The notes: a model not told the origin generated them from the sequence alone. Numbered from the stretch's first letter, positions 33,974-43,551 are shown. The stretch is 64,000 nt of DNA from JAOUEA01 sp038249195 (GCA_038249195.1 JBBRWM010000006.1:124001-188000); one strand, 5' to 3'. Translations and numbers: made by a program.

Positions 33974-34977
33974 GGGGCCAACCTTAGTTGTGGTTCGGCG
34001 CCGATGTCGAGGCTCGTCCGCTCCCCCTGCGCAGCGCGCGCCGCGCCCACGCACGCGACCATGGCGGCGTTATCCGTGCAGAGCTCCGGCGGCGGATACA
34101 GCACCTCCAGGCCCTCGGCGTCGCCCGCACTGCGCAGGCGGTCGCGCAGGCGCGTGTTCGCCACCACGCCGCCGCCCAGCAGGATCCGCGGCGCGCGCAC
34201 GTCCTTGGCCGCCGCGATCGTCTTGGTGACCTGCACGTCCACGACGGCTTCCTGGAAGCTCGCCGCGACGTCGGGCAGGCTCGGGTCGCGGCCGGCGGCA
34301 CGCTCTTGCTTGAGGAAGCGCAGGACGGCCGTCTTGAGCCCGCTGAGGGAGAAGTCGTAATCGCCGGATCGCTCCATCGCGCGCGGGAACGCGATCGCGG
34401 TGGGGTCGCCGCCCTGCGCCATCGCGTCGAGCGCGGGGCCGCCCGGGAACCCCAGCCCCAGCATCCGCGCGACCTTGTCGAACGCCTCGCCGGCGGCGTC
34501 GTCGAGCGTCTGGCCGAGCACGGCGTGATGCAGCATCGAGGGGATGTGCACGAGCATCGTGTGCCCCCCGCTCACCACGAGCGCTACGTAGGGGGGGTCG
34601 GGGGGGCCGTGCGCGAGGAAGTTCGCCCAGACGTGGCCCTCCAGGTGATTCACCCCGATCAGCTGCGCCCCCGTGGCGAGCGAGACGGCCTTCGCGGCCG
34701 CCATGCCGGTGAGGAGCGCGCCCACCAACCCCGGCCCGACCGTGACGGCGACGTTGTCGAGATCCTCGAAGCCCACGCGCGCCGTCTCCAGCGCCTGCTC
34801 CAGGAGCGGGTTGAGGGCCTCGACGTGTGCGCGCGCCGCGACCTCGGGCACCACGCCGCCGAACCGCTCGTGCAGATGAACCTGCGACGCGATGAGGTTC
34901 GAGCGCACCGTGAATCCGTCCGCCACCACCGCGACGGCGGTCTCGTCGCACGAGGTCTCGATGCCCAGGGTGATCAC
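33970..34977 (-). CDS. tsaD: tRNA N6-threonylcarbamoyladenosine transferase TsaD
   Basis: Catalytic subunit that transfers the threonylcarbamoyl group to A37 of ANN-decoding tRNAs. The 335-residue protein has GIETSCDETAVAVV at the N-terminus, the metal-binding HLEGHVWA (His111, His115), VSGGHTMLVHI near 132-143, GEAFDKVARMLGLGFPGGP and GGGVVANTRLRD. GTG 34977 overlaps the rimI stop by four bases. It works with TsaB and TsaE, encoded just upstream. Confidence 0.97.
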   Translation of the reverse strand: MITLGIETSCDETAVAVVADGFTVRSNLIASQVHLHERFGGVVPEVAARAHVEALNPLLEQALETARVGFEDLDNVAVTVGPGLVGALLTGMAAAKAVSLATGAQLIGVNHLEGHVWANFLAHGPPDPPYVALVVSGGHTMLVHIPSMLHHAVLGQTLDDAAGEAFDKVARMLGLGFPGGPALDAMAQGGDPTAIAFPRAMERSGDYDFSLSGLKTAVLRFLKQERAAGRDPSLPDVAASFQEAVVDVQVTKTIAAAKDVRAPRILLGGGVVANTRLRDRLRSAGDAEGLEVLYPPPELCTDNAAMVACVGAARAAQGERTSLDIGAEPQLRLAP

Positions 34978-35525
34978 GCCGGGCTGCCCACCCCGGGGAG
35001 CTCGTCGCCGATCGCCTCCAGGCGCCGCGTGTACGCGGGCGTGCGGACGTCGTCGGTCCACATGATGAGCGCGTCCTCGTTGAGCTCCTGGTAGTAGTTG
35101 CGGCGGATCCCCACAGGGCGGAACCCGAAGTGACCGTAGAGGCGCTGCGCGCCCCAGTTCGTGACCCGGACCTCCAGGGAAACCGCGTGCGCGCCCATGC
35201 TCACAGCCTGGAGCATCTCCGCGTAGAGCAGCCGCGCACCGATCCCCCTGCGGTGCTCCTGCGGATCCACCGCGATGTTCGTGATGTGCGCCTCGTCGCC
35301 GTAGCAGATCATGCCGGCGTACCCCACGATCGACTTGTCCACGCGTGCCACGAGGTAGCACCGGTTGTTGGGCTCGGTCATCTCGGCCACGAAGAGGTTG
35401 GGGCTCCACGGGCGTGCGTAGACCTGCCGCTCGATCGCCATCACCCCACGCAGGTGGCGGCGTCGCATGCGGGTGATCTCAAGCCTGGGCACCCCGGGCT
35501 CGCTGATCCCACGCGATCTCAGCAT
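34974..35525 (-). CDS. rimI: Ribosomal protein S18 N-alanyl acetyltransferase RimI
   Basis: A GNAT acetyltransferase of 183 residues, with the acetyl-CoA motif VDPQEHRRGIGARLL near 86-100, NIAV before it and NWGAQRLYGHFGF near 122-134. ATG 35525 is supported by AGGAG five bases upstream and gives a 47-nt overlap with tsaB. A GTG at 35492 would give the more usual shorter form. Position between tsaB and tsaD is conserved in actinobacteria. Confidence 0.9.
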   Translation of the reverse strand: MLRSRGISEPGVPRLEITRMRRRHLRGVMAIERQVYARPWSPNLFVAEMTEPNNRCYLVARVDKSIVGYAGMICYGDEAHITNIAVDPQEHRRGIGARLLYAEMLQAVSMGAHAVSLEVRVTNWGAQRLYGHFGFRPVGIRRNYYQELNEDALIMWTDDVRTPAYTRRLEAIGDELPGVGSPA

Positions 35526-36186
35526 CCGATCTCCTCAGGTACAAGGGCACGACATCGTGCGGACGATCGTGCTCCTCTCGCAGGAAGCGAGGCACGGCGA
35601 GCTCGACCAGCGCGGCGGCGGCGGGGTGCGCCGAGATCGACGTGCCGATCTCGATCCGGGGCCCCAGTTCCTCCAGTTCATGGCGATACAGCATCGCACC
35701 GTTGCCGACGGCCAACACCTCGCCCCGCACGGCCTCCAGCTCCGCCGCGAGGTGATCGGGCGCGAGGACCGAGGGCTCGGTCTCGCGGAGCACGCCGCCG
35801 GGAACGGCTCGGTAGCGCGCCGTGAAGACCTCCCGGCGCCGTGCGTCGATCACGGCCGCAACGCGCTTGTGCGTGTGCCGATGCGCGTACGCGAGGGCGT
35901 CCAGGCTCACGATGCCCACGAGGGGGATCCGCAGGACCTGCGCGAGCGTCTTGGCGGTCTGCACACCGACGCGGAGTCCCGTGAAGAGCCCGGGACCTAC
36001 GCCCACGGCCACACCGCCCACCTGCTCCAGGTCCACGCCGGTCCACGCCAGCAGGCGTTGCAGCCCCGGCGTGAGCGACTCCTGGCGCGCGGGTCCCGCG
36101 ACCGATAGTGACCCCAGGATCTCCAGTTCGGTGCCGATCGCGATGCTCGTGCGCGGCGTGGAGGTCTCGATCCCCACCACGATCAC
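35479..36186 (-). CDS. tsaB: tRNA threonylcarbamoyladenosine synthesis protein TsaB
   Basis: Scaffold partner of TsaD in t6A synthesis, 235 residues. It has VVGIETSTPRTSIAIG at the N-terminus and GVAVGVGPGLFTGLRVGVQT near 58-77, followed by AKTLAQVLRIPLVGIVSLDA, the standard TsaB core. GTG 36186 overlaps the tsaE stop (GTGA). The C-terminal half (about 110-235) is the variable region seen in the family. Confidence 0.95.
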   Translation of the reverse strand: MIVVGIETSTPRTSIAIGTELEILGSLSVAGPARQESLTPGLQRLLAWTGVDLEQVGGVAVGVGPGLFTGLRVGVQTAKTLAQVLRIPLVGIVSLDALAYAHRHTHKRVAAVIDARRREVFTARYRAVPGGVLRETEPSVLAPDHLAAELEAVRGEVLAVGNGAMLYRHELEELGPRIEIGTSISAHPAAAALVELAVPRFLREEHDRPHDVVPLYLRRSDAEIAWDQRARGAQA

Positions 36187-36680
36187 GCGATCACCTCCCA
36201 AGGTTCCACGGCGTGAAGCACGGCCGCCCAGCGCTCTGACCAGCTCTCCCCCACGCCCTCGATCGCGAGGAGGCGGACCTCCGAAGCGCCGGCAGGATCC
36301 TCGGTGGTGAGCTCCACGCGCAGCCGGTCGGGGGGAAGCAGTGCTTCCACGGCGTCGCCCCACTCCACCAGCAAGACGTCGTCGCCCTCCCCCAGCTCGT
36401 CCAGCCCGAGGTCGACCACGTCCTGCACGCGATCCAGCCGGTAGACGTCCACATGGGCCACCGCCAGGCGGCCCGCGTATTCCTTGACGAGGGTGAAGGT
36501 CGGCGAGACGATCGGTTCCTCGATCCCGAGCCCGCGCGCGACGCCCTGCACGAACACGGTCTTGCCGGCTCCGAGCTCCCCGGAGAGCAGCACGGCGTCG
36601 CCGGGGATCAGCAGCGGCGCGATGGCCGCCCCCACGGCCCGCGTGTCTTCGGGGTCGGGCGCCCGCAGCGTGGCCTCCAC
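36183..36680 (-). CDS. tsaE: tRNA threonylcarbamoyladenosine synthesis ATPase TsaE
   Basis: A small ATPase of 165 residues that drives the TsaB-TsaD cycle. It has the P-loop LSGELGAGKTVFVQGVARGL near 34-53, IVSPTFTLVKEY near 58-69, HVDVYRLDR near 77-85 and VEWGDAV near 107, all characteristic. GTG 36680 starts 3 nt after the uracil-DNA glycosylase stop; it was chosen because it removes an otherwise large overlap. Confidence 0.95.
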   Translation of the reverse strand: MEATLRAPDPEDTRAVGAAIAPLLIPGDAVLLSGELGAGKTVFVQGVARGLGIEEPIVSPTFTLVKEYAGRLAVAHVDVYRLDRVQDVVDLGLDELGEGDDVLLVEWGDAVEALLPPDRLRVELTTEDPAGASEVRLLAIEGVGESWSERWAAVLHAVEPWEVIA

Positions 36681-36682
36681 GC

Positions 36683-37393
36683 TCAGAACAGCTCCAGCTG
36701 ATCGGCGTCGGGATCCTCGAGCACCGGGGTGGTCGCCGCGCGCGCGATGACGCCGGGCGCCGCGGCCGGCTCGGCGACGTCGACGGAGCGGTCGACGTCG
36801 GCTGCGCGCTCGACGGGATGGGGAGGCGCAGCGGCGTCGAGGGTCGTTCGCACGAGCTTGAAGTCGTCGCGCAGGAGCTCGAACTGGCGTGACCTCTCCC
36901 CACCGCCGTGCAGGATCGCCGCCGGGTGGAACGTGGGGATCACGGTGCGGCCGTGCCATCCGTGCGTCTGTCCGCGCAGCCGCGTGATGCCCGTGGCAGT
37001 GTTCAGCACGTACTTGGTGGCGAAGTTCCCGAGGGTGAGGATCACCTTGGGCTGGATGAGGGAGATCTGTTCCACGAGCCACGGCGTGCACGCCTCGATC
37101 TCATCGGGATGTGGATCGCGGTTACCCGGCGGGCGGCACATCACGACGTTCGCGATGTACACGTCCTCGCGCGCCAGGCCGATCTCGCCCAGCATCCGGT
37201 TGAGCAGGTTGCCCGCGGCGCCCACGAACGGCACGCCCTGCTTGTCCTCGTGGAAGCCCGGCCCCTCCCCGATGAGCAGCAGGTCCGCCTCCGGGCTGCC
37301 GTCGCCGAAGACCACCTGGGTGCGGCCTTGCGCGAGCCTGCACTTGGTGCAGTCCGCGGCCTCCGCCGCCACTTCCGTGAGCGTCCTGCTCAC
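36683..37393 (-). CDS. Uracil-DNA glycosylase, family 4 type (Fe-S)
   Basis: Removes uracil from DNA. The 236-residue protein has four Cys in family-4 spacing (Cys15, Cys18, Cys86, Cys102) for a 4Fe-4S cluster. It has the active-site motif [20 protein letters not shown] near 41-60, [13 protein letters not shown] near 82-94 and the late motif TFHPAAIL. A Pro/Ala-rich tail of about 50 residues ends in [11 protein letters not shown] 37393 overlaps the upstream hydrolase stop (GTGA). Confidence 0.93.
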   Translation of the reverse strand: MSRTLTEVAAEAADCTKCRLAQGRTQVVFGDGSPEADLLLIGEGPGFHEDKQGVPFVGAAGNLLNRMLGEIGLAREDVYIANVVMCRPPGNRDPHPDEIEACTPWLVEQISLIQPKVILTLGNFATKYVLNTATGITRLRGQTHGWHGRTVIPTFHPAAILHGGGERSRQFELLRDDFKLVRTTLDAAAPPHPVERAADVDRSVDVAEPAAAPGVIARAATTPVLEDPDADQLELF

Positions 37394-38451
37394 GCGTCCC
37401 CTTCCGCGACCTTCTTCTTGCGCCGCCGTGGCGCGGCGTCCCCCCGCGCGAGGACGTGCTTCGCGAACACGCGGATCTCGCGGTCGAGCTCGACCGGGCG
37501 CTCCAGCATCGTCATGTGCCCCGCGCCCTCGATCACCACGAGCCGCCCCTGCGGCAGCCCGCCCGCGAGCGCAACCGCCGCCGCGGGAGGGGTGACGCGG
37601 TCGTGCTCGCCCACCACCACGAGCGCGGGAACCTTCACCCGCGGCACCCCCTGACGGAGGTCGACCTCCATCAGCTGGGACAGGCCCTCGGTCCACACCT
37701 CGGAGGAGGCACGTTCGGCCAGGCGCACCACGTGATCCACCACGTGTCGCGGCGCATCGGGACCGAACTGCGTGAGGCGCACCACGGCGCCGCTGAGGTC
37801 CGCGGGGCTCGCCAGGACGGCCTTGCGCAGGCGGTCCACGCGCTGCGCCGCCGACGCGAGCGTCCCGAGCCGCGGCCGGAGCAGATCCGTGACGGAGCCC
37901 ATGGCCCCCTGGATGAGGTCCGAGGACGCCGCGCCCACCAGCACCACGCCCGCCACGCGGGGTCCCAACAGCTCGGGACGTTGTTCCGCGAGGGCGAGGA
38001 TGGCCATGGCGCCCATCGAGTGGCCGATCAGCACCGCGGGGCGCTCGGGCGCCACGCGGTCGAGCACGGCGGCGATGTCACGACCCATGGCGCGCACGGT
38101 GAAGTCCCGATGTGCCGCGCGGCCCGAGCGTCCGTGCCCGCGCTGGTCCATCAGCACGCACCGGTGGTCCACCGACAGGTCGACCCACTGCTCGTACCAC
38201 GTGGTGGAGTCGAGGCTGAAGCCGTGCGCGAACAGGAGCAGCGGGGCGTCGGGGGCCCCGGCCGCGCGCACCGCGATGGTGGTCCCGTCGAAGGACTCGA
38301 CCGTCCCCAGGTCATCGGGCGGCAGATCCCAGAACGTGTCCTCGAGTTCGTCGGAATGACGTCGCCGAACGAGCGCGCCGCCCAGGACGCCCGCCGTGAG
38401 CGCGCCGGCGGCGACCCCAGCGCTGATGAGCGCGGTGCGCTTCCTGGTCAT
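37390..38451 (-). CDS. Membrane-anchored alpha/beta hydrolase
   Basis: A 353-residue protein with an N-terminal hydrophobic anchor (about 8-28). Then come [20 protein letters not shown] near 70-90, the nucleophile elbow [14 protein letters not shown] near 142-155, [11 protein letters not shown] with the acid residue and [11 protein letters not shown] with His. The C-terminus is basic (RRRKKK). It sits in the same position as the hydrolase found beside alr in other actinobacteria. ATG 38451 overlaps the alr stop by ATGA. Substrate is unknown. Confidence 0.9.
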   Translation of the reverse strand: MTRKRTALISAGVAAGALTAGVLGGALVRRRHSDELEDTFWDLPPDDLGTVESFDGTTIAVRAAGAPDAPLLLFAHGFSLDSTTWYEQWVDLSVDHRCVLMDQRGHGRSGRAAHRDFTVRAMGRDIAAVLDRVAPERPAVLIGHSMGAMAILALAEQRPELLGPRVAGVVLVGAASSDLIQGAMGSVTDLLRPRLGTLASAAQRVDRLRKAVLASPADLSGAVVRLTQFGPDAPRHVVDHVVRLAERASSEVWTEGLSQLMEVDLRQGVPRVKVPALVVVGEHDRVTPPAAAVALAGGLPQGRLVVIEGAGHMTMLERPVELDREIRVFAKHVLARGDAAPRRRKKKVAEGDA

Positions 38452-39551
38452 CTCAGGTACTCCCGCGGCACCCGTCCCCCGATCCTCGTCACGATCTCGT
38501 ACCCGATGGTCCCGGCGAGCACACCGAGCTCGTCCGCCGTGATCTCCTCGTCGTTCTGCGCACCGAGCAACATCACGTCGTCCCCCACCCGGGGCTCGCG
38601 ATCGGCGCAGTCCACCATCAGCTGGTCCATCGTGACGGTCCCCGCGACCCGGCACCGTCGCCCGCCGATCAGGACGTCGGCCCGCGAGGACAGGGGACGA
38701 GGGTAGCCGTCGGCGTAGCCGACCGGCACGGTGGCCACCCAGGCATCGCGCTCGAGCCGGTACCGATGCCCGTAGGACAGGCGCTCTCCAGCGGCGAGCC
38801 GCTTCACGAACGTCACGCGTGAACGCCAGCTGAGCGCCGGACGCAGGCCAAGGTCCGCGCCCACGCCGGGTCCCGGAAGCACCCCGTAGATCCCGATGCC
38901 CGGGCGCACGAGGTCCAGGTGGGCGGCCGGGTGCAGGATCGTCGCAGCCGTGTTGGCCGCGTGCAGCAGGCGCAGACCGTGGCCCGCGGCCCGGACGTCC
39001 TCAGCGGCGCGCAGGAACACGGCGAGCTGCTCGCGCGTGGTGGCGGCGTCCTCCTCGGAGCGCGCGAGGTGCGTGAACACGCCCTCCGGCATCAACCCCG
39101 CGGCCGCGACGTCGTCGACGAACGAGGCGGTGCGCCCGGGCGGCCAGACCCCCACTCGGTGCATGCCGGTGTCCACCTTCACGTGGACGCCGACGCGCCG
39201 GCCGGAGGCAGCCGCGGCGAGTGCCCGGACGCCTTCGTCGGAGTAGACGGTGGGCGTCAGCCCGGCCGCGAGCGCCGCGGGCTCGGATCCCGGGGGGAAC
39301 TCCGAGAGCACGAGGATCGGGGTCTCAACGCCTGCGCCGCGCAGGCGCAGGCCCTCCTCGACGAGCGCGACGCCGAGCCACGTGGCGCCCCCTTGCACCG
39401 CGGCGCGCGCCACTTCCACGTCGCCGTGCCCATACGCGTCGGCCTTCACCACGGCCATCAGCTCGGCGTCGGCGGGCTTCAGCACCCCCACGTTGTGGCG
39501 CACCGCGGCGAGGTCGACTTGCACACGGGTCGGTCGCAGCGCCTCGCTCAC
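38448..39551 (-). CDS. alr: Alanine racemase
   Basis: PLP-dependent conversion of L- to D-alanine for peptidoglycan. The 367-residue protein has the PLP-lysine motif AVVKADAYGHG (Lys36), KVDTGMHRVGV near 124-134, RPGIGIYG near 215 and the second catalytic Tyr in GERLSYGHRYR near 255. GTG 39551 overlaps the nnr stop (GTGA). It has the standard length and all key residues. Confidence 0.97.
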   Translation of the reverse strand: MSEALRPTRVQVDLAAVRHNVGVLKPADAELMAVVKADAYGHGDVEVARAAVQGGATWLGVALVEEGLRLRGAGVETPILVLSEFPPGSEPAALAAGLTPTVYSDEGVRALAAAASGRRVGVHVKVDTGMHRVGVWPPGRTASFVDDVAAAGLMPEGVFTHLARSEEDAATTREQLAVFLRAAEDVRAAGHGLRLLHAANTAATILHPAAHLDLVRPGIGIYGVLPGPGVGADLGLRPALSWRSRVTFVKRLAAGERLSYGHRYRLERDAWVATVPVGYADGYPRPLSSRADVLIGGRRCRVAGTVTMDQLMVDCADREPRVGDDVMLLGAQNDEEITADELGVLAGTIGYEIVTRIGGRVPREYLR

Positions 39552-41089
39552 GCCTCGCCCACCCGCGCCACGGCGTCGGGGATGCGCTCGACCACGTCGC
39601 CGGCGAGCGTGCCGTCGCCCGTGCGTTCGCCGGCGAGGATGCCCGCGAGCCCGTGCCGGTACGCGCCGGCCGCGGCGGCCTCGAGCGGCGCCGCACCCCG
39701 CGCGAGCAGCCCGCCGACGACCCCCGTGAGGACGTCGCCCGAGCCGGCCGTGGCGAGCACTGAGCTGCCGGTCGGGTTGATGCGCACGGACCCGCCGGGC
39801 TCCGCGACCACGGTTCGGCTGCCCTTGAGGAGCACCACCGCTCGCGTGGTGGCCGACAGCGAGCGCGTGTGGGCGACGCGGTCGCTCGTCAGGGCCTCGG
39901 GCGTGATGTCGGCCAGGCGCACGAACTCACCCACGTGCGGCGTGAGCACCGCGCCCGCCGCTCGCTCGCGCAGCTCCCCGGCTCGCCCCGCGAAGGCGTT
40001 CAGCGCGACGGCATCGATCACGGCAGGTACGGGAGCGGCCGCGACCACGTCGCGCACGAACCGTGCCGTGTCGTCGATTGCCGTGAGCCCGGGGCCGATG
40101 GCGAGGGCGTTCGCGCCCTCGAGCGCCGAAAGGACGGGATCGACGGCGCTCGGCGCCACGCCCCCGTCCGGGGTCTCCGGCAGACCCAGGAACACGGCCT
40201 CGGTGACGGCCGCCTGGACGACGGGGAGGATGCCGCGCGGAACGGCCGCGATCACGAGCCCCGCCCCGGCGCGGCCCGCGGCCCGCGCGATCAGCCGCGC
40301 GGCCCCGGTCATATCGCGCGAGCCCGCCACCACGACCAGCACGCCCGATGCCCGCTTATGCGCGTCCGCGCCGCGCGGAGGCAGCGCCGCCATCACGTCG
40401 GCGGGCTCGGTGAGGAAGACCTCCGTCTCGATGAGCTCCTCGGGGAAGCCGATGTCGACCACGCGCACCGCGCCCGCGTACTCGGCGCCGGGCATGAGCA
40501 CGGACCCGGTCTTGGCCGCGCCGAACGTCACCGTGAGCGCGCACGCGACCGCGCGCCCGTCCACGGCGCCCGTGGCCCCGTTCACACCCGAGGGGACATC
40601 CACGGCCACCACCGGGACGGGCGCGGCGTTGAGGGCGTCGATCGCGTCCGCCCACACCCCCTCGGGCGATCCGTGAAAGCCCGTGCCGAAGATCGCGTCG
40701 ATGGCCACGTCCGCGCGGGCGAGCTCGCGCGCGTAGCGCGCCGGGTCGGCGACCACGGGGGTGAGCCCGACCTCCGCGAGGCGCTCCCGGTTCACGTGCA
40801 GATCTTGGGCGGCCGGATCGGAGAGCTCCCCCGGCGTGTCTGCCCACAGGACGGCCACGCGCATGCCCCACCGGGCGAGATGCCGCGCGGCCACCAGGCC
40901 GTCGCCGCCGTTGTTGCCGCGGCCGCACACGACCACGGCACGCCGTCCGTACGCGCCGCCCACGACGTCCAGAACCGCGCGCGCGACCGCGCGCCCGGCG
41001 CGCTCCATCAGCACCGCGGCCGGCACCCCCCGCGCCTGCGTGGCGCGGTCGAGCGCGGCGGCCCGCTCGGGGTCGAGCACGGGGATCAC
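39548..41089 (-). CDS. nnr: Bifunctional NAD(P)H-hydrate epimerase / ADP-dependent dehydratase
   Basis: Repairs hydrated NAD(P)H. The 513-residue protein has a YjeF N-terminal epimerase domain (about 1-215) with VVCGRGNNGGDGLVAARHLA near 53-72 and VDVPSGVNGATG near 158-169, and a YjeF C-terminal kinase-like dehydratase domain (about 230-505). The latter has GPGLTAIDD, TPHVGEFVRL and ATAGSGDVLTGVVGGLLA near 455-472. GTG 41089 lies 7 nt after the acpS stop. Gene order acpS-nnr-alr is typical of actinobacteria. Confidence 0.95.
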   Translation of the reverse strand: MIPVLDPERAAALDRATQARGVPAAVLMERAGRAVARAVLDVVGGAYGRRAVVVCGRGNNGGDGLVAARHLARWGMRVAVLWADTPGELSDPAAQDLHVNRERLAEVGLTPVVADPARYARELARADVAIDAIFGTGFHGSPEGVWADAIDALNAAPVPVVAVDVPSGVNGATGAVDGRAVACALTVTFGAAKTGSVLMPGAEYAGAVRVVDIGFPEELIETEVFLTEPADVMAALPPRGADAHKRASGVLVVVAGSRDMTGAARLIARAAGRAGAGLVIAAVPRGILPVVQAAVTEAVFLGLPETPDGGVAPSAVDPVLSALEGANALAIGPGLTAIDDTARFVRDVVAAAPVPAVIDAVALNAFAGRAGELRERAAGAVLTPHVGEFVRLADITPEALTSDRVAHTRSLSATTRAVVLLKGSRTVVAEPGGSVRINPTGSSVLATAGSGDVLTGVVGGLLARGAAPLEAAAAGAYRHGLAGILAGERTGDGTLAGDVVERIPDAVARVGEA

Positions 41090-41096
41090 GGCGCGC

Positions 41097-41474
41097 TCAC
41101 GACTCTCGCACGGCCACCGCGAACGCCACGGCGTTGGTCTCCTCGTGCGTGAACGTGATCAGGACGCGCGAGATCCCGAGGGAGGCGGCGCGGCGCGCCG
41201 CATCACCTGCGAGCGCGATGCTCGGCGCGCCGCTGGGATGCCGCGACACGCTGATGTCGCGCCATCGCTTCCCCCGGTAGCCGCCCAGCGCCTTGATGGT
41301 GGCCTCGCGCGCGGCGAACCGCCCCGCGTAGGATTCGGCGGGGCGGGCCTTGGAATCGCAGTACGCGATCTCCTCGGGTGTGAACACGCGGGCGCGCATG
41401 GTCTCGTGCCGCGCGAGCGCCCGCTCCATGCGGGCGATCTCGCAGATGTCCACGCCCAGGCCGAGGATCTCCAC
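41097..41474 (-). CDS. acpS: Holo-[acyl-carrier-protein] synthase
   Basis: Transfers 4'-phosphopantetheine to acyl carrier protein. The 125-residue protein has LGLGVDICEIARMERALAR at the N-terminus with the Mg-binding Asp9, and RFAAREATIKALGG near 52-65 with the second metal-binding Glu. GTG 41474 lies 6 nt after a TAGCCT -10 element. It is short and intact. Confidence 0.96.
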   Translation of the reverse strand: MEILGLGVDICEIARMERALARHETMRARVFTPEEIAYCDSKARPAESYAGRFAAREATIKALGGYRGKRWRDISVSRHPSGAPSIALAGDAARRAASLGISRVLITFTHEETNAVAFAVAVRES

Positions 41475-41480
41475 CGCACC

Positions 41481-41486
41481 AGGCTA
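41481..41486 (-). promoter_or_regulatory. -10 element (TAGCCT) 6 nt before acpS
   Basis: On the minus strand TAGCCT, then GGTGCG, then GTG 41474. Spacing of six is at the short end for leaderless starts. It would be an internal promoter in the glmS-acpS-nnr-alr chain. Confidence 0.35.
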
Positions 41487-41502
41487 CGCGACGCGCCGCC
41501 GG

Positions 41503-41700
41503 CTACGGAGCGTCGGGCCGGTCGTCGGGGGGCCACGCCCCCAACTCGAGGTTCTTGACGGTGCGGCGCATCCGGCGCACCTGCCACCACAACACGCTCA
41601 CGACGGCGAAGAGCACGATCAGGAACACGATGCTCACCACCGTGGTGTTCGGATCCGCGGGCACGGGGAGCGGGTACGGGGAGGGCGTCGGGCTGGCCAC
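41503..41700 (-). CDS. Small single-pass membrane protein, unknown
   Basis: A 65-residue product from GTG 41700, five bases after the glmS stop. A Pro-rich start of about 18 residues is followed by one membrane helix (VVSIVFLIVLFAVVSVLWW) and a basic, then acidic tail (RRMRRTVKNLELGAWPPDDR). It lies in the same transcription direction as glmS and acpS. No family is recognised. Size and clean spacing suggest a real gene. Confidence 0.55.
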   Translation of the reverse strand: MASPTPSPYPLPVPADPNTTVVSIVFLIVLFAVVSVLWWQVRRMRRTVKNLELGAWPPDDRPDAP

Positions 41701-41705
41701 CCCGC

Positions 41706-43544
41706 CTACTCCACCGTGACGCTCTTGGCGAGGTTCCGGGGCTGGTCGACGTCGCAGCCGCGCAGCGTGGCCACGTGGTAGGCGAACAGCTGCAGGGGCA
41801 CCGTCACCGTGACGGGCGCGAGCAACTCGGGCGTCTCGGGGACCTCGAGCACGTGGTCGGCGATCCCGCCGATCTGCGTGTCCCCGCGCGTTGCCACCGC
41901 GATCACCTCGGCGCCCCGTGCACGAACCTCCTGGATGTTCGAGAGCATCTTCGGGTAGATGTGGCATTGCGTGGCCACCGCCACGACGGGCACGCCCGGC
42001 TCAACGAGCGCGATGGCCCCGTGCTTCAGCTCCCCCGCCGGGAAGCCCTCAGCGTGGATGTAGCTGAGCTCCTTGAGCTTGAGCGCCCCCTCCAGCGCGG
42101 CCGGGTAGCCGGTATGCCGCCCGATGAACAGGACGCTCGGGGCCTCGGCGTAGCGCTGCGCGAGCTCGCGGCAGCGCGCGTCCAACGCGATCGCGCTGCG
42201 GACCTGGTCCGGCAACTCGTGCAGGCGCTCCAGCACCTCGGCGATCTCCTCGGGGAACATCGAGCCGCGCACCTGCGCGAGGTAGAGCGCCACGAGGTAC
42301 TGGGAGACCATCTGGGTGGCGAAGGTCTTGGTGGCCGCCACGCAGATCTCCGGGCCCGCGTGCGTGTAGAGCACGCCGTCGGCCTCGCGTGCGAGCGAGG
42401 ATCCCACCGTGTTCGTCACGGCGATCACCTGCGAGCCCTGCCTGCGCGCGTGCCGCGCCGCCTCCAGCGTGTCGATCGTCTCGCCGCTCTGGGAGACCGC
42501 GAGCGTGAGGGTGTCCGGCCCCAGCACAGGGTCGCGGTAGCGGAACTCCGAGGCGATCTCGATCTCTACGGGCAGCCGCGTCCAGTGCTCAATGGCGTAC
42601 TTCGCCACCAGGCCGGAGTGGAACGCCGTGCCACACGCGACCACGAAGACCTTGTTCACCTCGCGCAGGACGTCGTCGCTCACGCGCAGCTCGTCGAGCA
42701 CCAGCCGGCCGCCGCTCACGCGCCCCGCGAGGGTGTCGCGGATCGCGTCGGGCTGCTCGTCGATCTCCTTGCGCATGAACGAGTCGTAGCCGCCCTTCTG
42801 GGCGCGCGCGACGTCCCAGTCCACGGCGATGGGTTCGGGATGCAGCGGCGCTCCGTCGAGGTCGGTGAAGGCGGCCCCCTCACGCGTGATCTGCACGACC
42901 TGGTGCTCCTCCACCGGGATCACGGTGCTGGTGCGATCCAGGAGCGCCGGGATGTCGGAGGCGAGCAGGGTCTCCCCCTCGCCGAGGCCCACCACGAGCG
43001 GCGAGGAGACCTTCACGCCGACGAGCGAGCCGGGCTCGTCGAGCGCGCACACCACCAGCGAGTACGCGCCCTCGAGTCGGGCGACGGCAGCGCGCACGGC
43101 GTCCGCGAGCGATCCCCGCGGTCCGTCGCGGAGCTGCTCCTCGATCAGGTGCGCCACGCATTCGGTGTCCGTGTCGGAGGCGAGCGAGTGGCCGCCCTTT
43201 TCCAGCTCGGCGCGCAGCGCCTGGAAGTTCTCGATGATCCCGTTGTGGATCACCGCCACGCGGCCGTCGCAGTCCAGGTGCGGGTGGGCGTTGCGATCCG
43301 TGGGTGCGCCGTGGGTCGCCCACCGCGTGTGTCCCATCCCCACGGTTCCGGCGGGCGCGTCATCCCCGTCGAGGGCTGCCTCGAGCTCGGCGAGCTTGCC
43401 GGCACGCTTCACCATGCCCATCGTGGCGCCGTTCATCACGGCGACGCCCGCCGAGTCGTAGCCCCGATACTCGAGACGGCGGAGCCCTTCCATCACGATG
43501 GGGAGCGCCTCGTCGGGGCCCACGTAGCCCACGATCCCGCACAT
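41706..43544 (-). CDS. glmS: Glutamine-fructose-6-phosphate aminotransferase (isomerizing)
   Basis: First step of UDP-GlcNAc synthesis. The 612-residue protein begins MCGIVGYVG, so Cys2 becomes the N-terminal nucleophile of the glutaminase domain. It has GMGHTRWATHGAPTDRNAHP near 70-90. Two SIS domains follow (about 285-600), with VACGTAFHSG, LAVSQSGETIDTLEA and HAEGFPAGELKHGAIALVEP. The C-terminus LAKSVTVE is the conserved end. A TAGTGT extended -10 lies 7 nt before the ATG. Confidence 0.98.
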   Translation of the reverse strand: MCGIVGYVGPDEALPIVMEGLRRLEYRGYDSAGVAVMNGATMGMVKRAGKLAELEAALDGDDAPAGTVGMGHTRWATHGAPTDRNAHPHLDCDGRVAVIHNGIIENFQALRAELEKGGHSLASDTDTECVAHLIEEQLRDGPRGSLADAVRAAVARLEGAYSLVVCALDEPGSLVGVKVSSPLVVGLGEGETLLASDIPALLDRTSTVIPVEEHQVVQITREGAAFTDLDGAPLHPEPIAVDWDVARAQKGGYDSFMRKEIDEQPDAIRDTLAGRVSGGRLVLDELRVSDDVLREVNKVFVVACGTAFHSGLVAKYAIEHWTRLPVEIEIASEFRYRDPVLGPDTLTLAVSQSGETIDTLEAARHARRQGSQVIAVTNTVGSSLAREADGVLYTHAGPEICVAATKTFATQMVSQYLVALYLAQVRGSMFPEEIAEVLERLHELPDQVRSAIALDARCRELAQRYAEAPSVLFIGRHTGYPAALEGALKLKELSYIHAEGFPAGELKHGAIALVEPGVPVVAVATQCHIYPKMLSNIQEVRARGAEVIAVATRGDTQIGGIADHVLEVPETPELLAPVTVTVPLQLFAYHVATLRGCDVDQPRNLAKSVTVE

Positions 43545-43551
43545 GCGAACC

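Noticed and set aside
35490..35492. GTG start for RimI that would nearly abolish the overlap with tsaB
   Set aside because: The upstream ATG at 35525 has a well-placed AGGAG. The GTG remains possible but has weaker support.
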